Source of the DNA: JAMCRM01 sp041685075
GTDB taxonomy: Bacteria > Acidobacteriota > Terriglobia > Bryobacterales > Bryobacteraceae
Reading direction: 5' to 3'
Assembly: GCA_041685075.1 (NCBI GenBank)
Contig: JAWLGN010000299.1
Span: 1-6,849 of the forward strand
DNA: 6,849 nt
Shown here: positions 6,138-6,849 of the stretch, piece by piece
How positions within the stretch are numbered: the first letter of the stretch is position 1
Layout of the letters: each line of letters begins with the position of its first letter
Notes under the pieces: model-generated
Databases searched by the model: none
What the model saw: the letters and a program-made list of their open reading frames with translations, nothing else
Told to the model about the DNA's origin: nothing
Translations under genes and position numbers: made by a program

Positions 6138-6849
6138 ATGCAGAGGATCACCCGGCGCGCGCTGCTGGCCGGCATGGGCGTGCTGGGCGGCTGCGGCCGC
6201 CCCAAGGGCAGCGGGTACGACGGATACGTCTTCGTGGCCAACCAGCAGGGCGGCGACGTGGCGGCGGTGGACCTGATGACCTTCACGGTGTCGCGCCGGA
6301 TCCGGCTGGGCGCCGCGCCCTCCATTGTGCTGGGGCACCGGGAGCGCCGCGCAGCCTACGTGCTGTGCGGGGAAGAAGGGACCGTGCGGGAAATCGACGC
6401 CACGGCGGGACGGGTGCGCCGGACCGCCCGGCTGCCGGGCCCCGCGGCGGCCATGCGGCCCGCGCCCTCGGGCGATGCGCTGTGGTTTCTCTGCCACGAC
6501 TCCCTGGTACAGGTGCCGCTCGAGCGTTTCCGCCCCGCGGCCCGCATCCGCCTGCCCTTCCCCGCCGAGGACTTCGACTTAAGCCGGGACGGCGACGCGG
6601 CCGTCACCTTCCGGCGCCAGAACCGCATCGGACTGGCGCGGGTGGAGGAGAAAACCATCGCCGCCACCATCCCGGCCGGGGGCGAGCCTTCGGCGGTGCG
6701 GTTCCGCTCCGATGGGCGCCAGGTGCTGGCGGGCAATCGCGCCGGCCGCACCGTCACGGTGGCCGATGTGCGCCGCGCGAGGGCGGTGGCCCACCTGCCG
6801 GTGCCCGTGGAACCCGCCACCTTCTGTCTCTCCAGCGACGGCGGCCAGT
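6138..6849 (+). CDS. Tat-type lipoprotein with beta-propeller (YVTN/WD40-like) repeats, 3' truncated
   Basis: The frame is open from the ATG at 6138 to the window edge (237 residues, no stop), so the gene is cut by the window. The N-terminus TRRALLAG (5-12) looks like a twin-arginine signal. The lipobox LGGC has the lipidated cysteine at residue 19, predicting an exported, membrane-anchored protein. From about residue 28 come units of about 40 residues in the style YVFVAN..GDVAAVDL..TFTVSRRIRLGAAP. About five can be traced (about 30-68, 72-110, 113-152, 154-190 and 195-233), as in YVTN/YncE-type propellers. Several blades have a Ser/Arg-Asp/Ser-Gly turn. A ribosome site is weak (GGTGG 4 nt upstream, AAGGGA 15 nt upstream). 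No function can be assigned beyond a probable extracytoplasmic binding or scaffold role. Antisense frames in this region are shadows. Confidence 0.8.
   Translation, partial: MQRITRRALLAGMGVLGGCGRPKGSGYDGYVFVANQQGGDVAAVDLMTFTVSRRIRLGAAPSIVLGHRERRAAYVLCGEEGTVREIDATAGRVRRTARLPGPAAAMRPAPSGDALWFLCHDSLVQVPLERFRPAARIRLPFPAEDFDLSRDGDAAVTFRRQNRIGLARVEEKTIAATIPAGGEPSAVRFRSDGRQVLAGNRAGRTVTVADVRRARAVAHLPVPVEPATFCLSSDGGQ

Noticed and set aside
6021..6497. An N-terminal extension of MreB by about 159 residues
   Set aside because: The upstream part is low-complexity, antisense to the lipoprotein gene and unlike any MreB; MreB homology begins at the ATG at 6020.
6356..6820. Minus-strand frames opposite the lipoprotein gene
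   Set aside because: The plus-strand frame has a signal peptide, lipobox and repeated propeller blades; the antisense products are Arg/Ser/Ala-rich without motifs.

Overview
The window is a compact, high-G+C bacterial chromosomal segment (roughly 60-65% G+C by eye). It carries a complete cell-elongation (rod-shape) cluster on the minus strand. In transcription order the genes are mreB, mreC, mreD, mrdA (PBP2) and rodA. Together they encode the cytoplasmic actin-like filament, its two membrane linkers, the class B transpeptidase and the SEDS glycosyltransferase of the elongasome. Gene order, protein style and the Pro/Ala-rich MreC tail suggest Acidobacteriota, possibly near the Bryobacter/Solibacter group. 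That placement rests on recall and general resemblance, not on a search.

Layout from left to right: 1-137 is the region downstream of rodA, with GC-rich inverted repeats and no convincing gene. Then come rodA (138-1232), mrdA (1229-3196), mreD (3208-3741), mreC (3738-4952) and mreB (4995-6020), all minus strand. A 117-bp divergent intergenic region (6021-6137) follows. Last is a plus-strand gene (6138 to the window edge) encoding the N-terminal part of a Tat-type lipoprotein with YVTN/WD40-like beta-propeller repeats.

The five mre/mrd genes look like one operon. Two junctions are 4-bp ATGA overlaps (mreC/mreD and mrdA/rodA), and the others are 11 bp (mreD/mrdA) and 42 bp (mreB/mreC). Key active-site residues are intact: STFK and KTGT in PBP2, the HTDF aspartate in RodA and the nucleotide-binding loops in MreB, so the cluster should be functional. 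In the expected model, MreB filaments under the inner membrane are joined through MreC and MreD to the RodA-PBP2 pair, which polymerises and cross-links peptidoglycan.

I see no phage, IS, CRISPR, tRNA or rRNA, and no clearly new system. The points worth a second look are refinements of a known machine: a glutamine in MreB where actin has Gln137 and most MreBs I recall have Glu; a predicted Cys3-His metal site in PBP2; a 129-residue periplasmic MreC tail with a non-repetitive island; a repeated peptide at the PBP2 C-terminus whose codons carry the rodA Shine-Dalgarno; and nested inverted repeats in the mreB leader.
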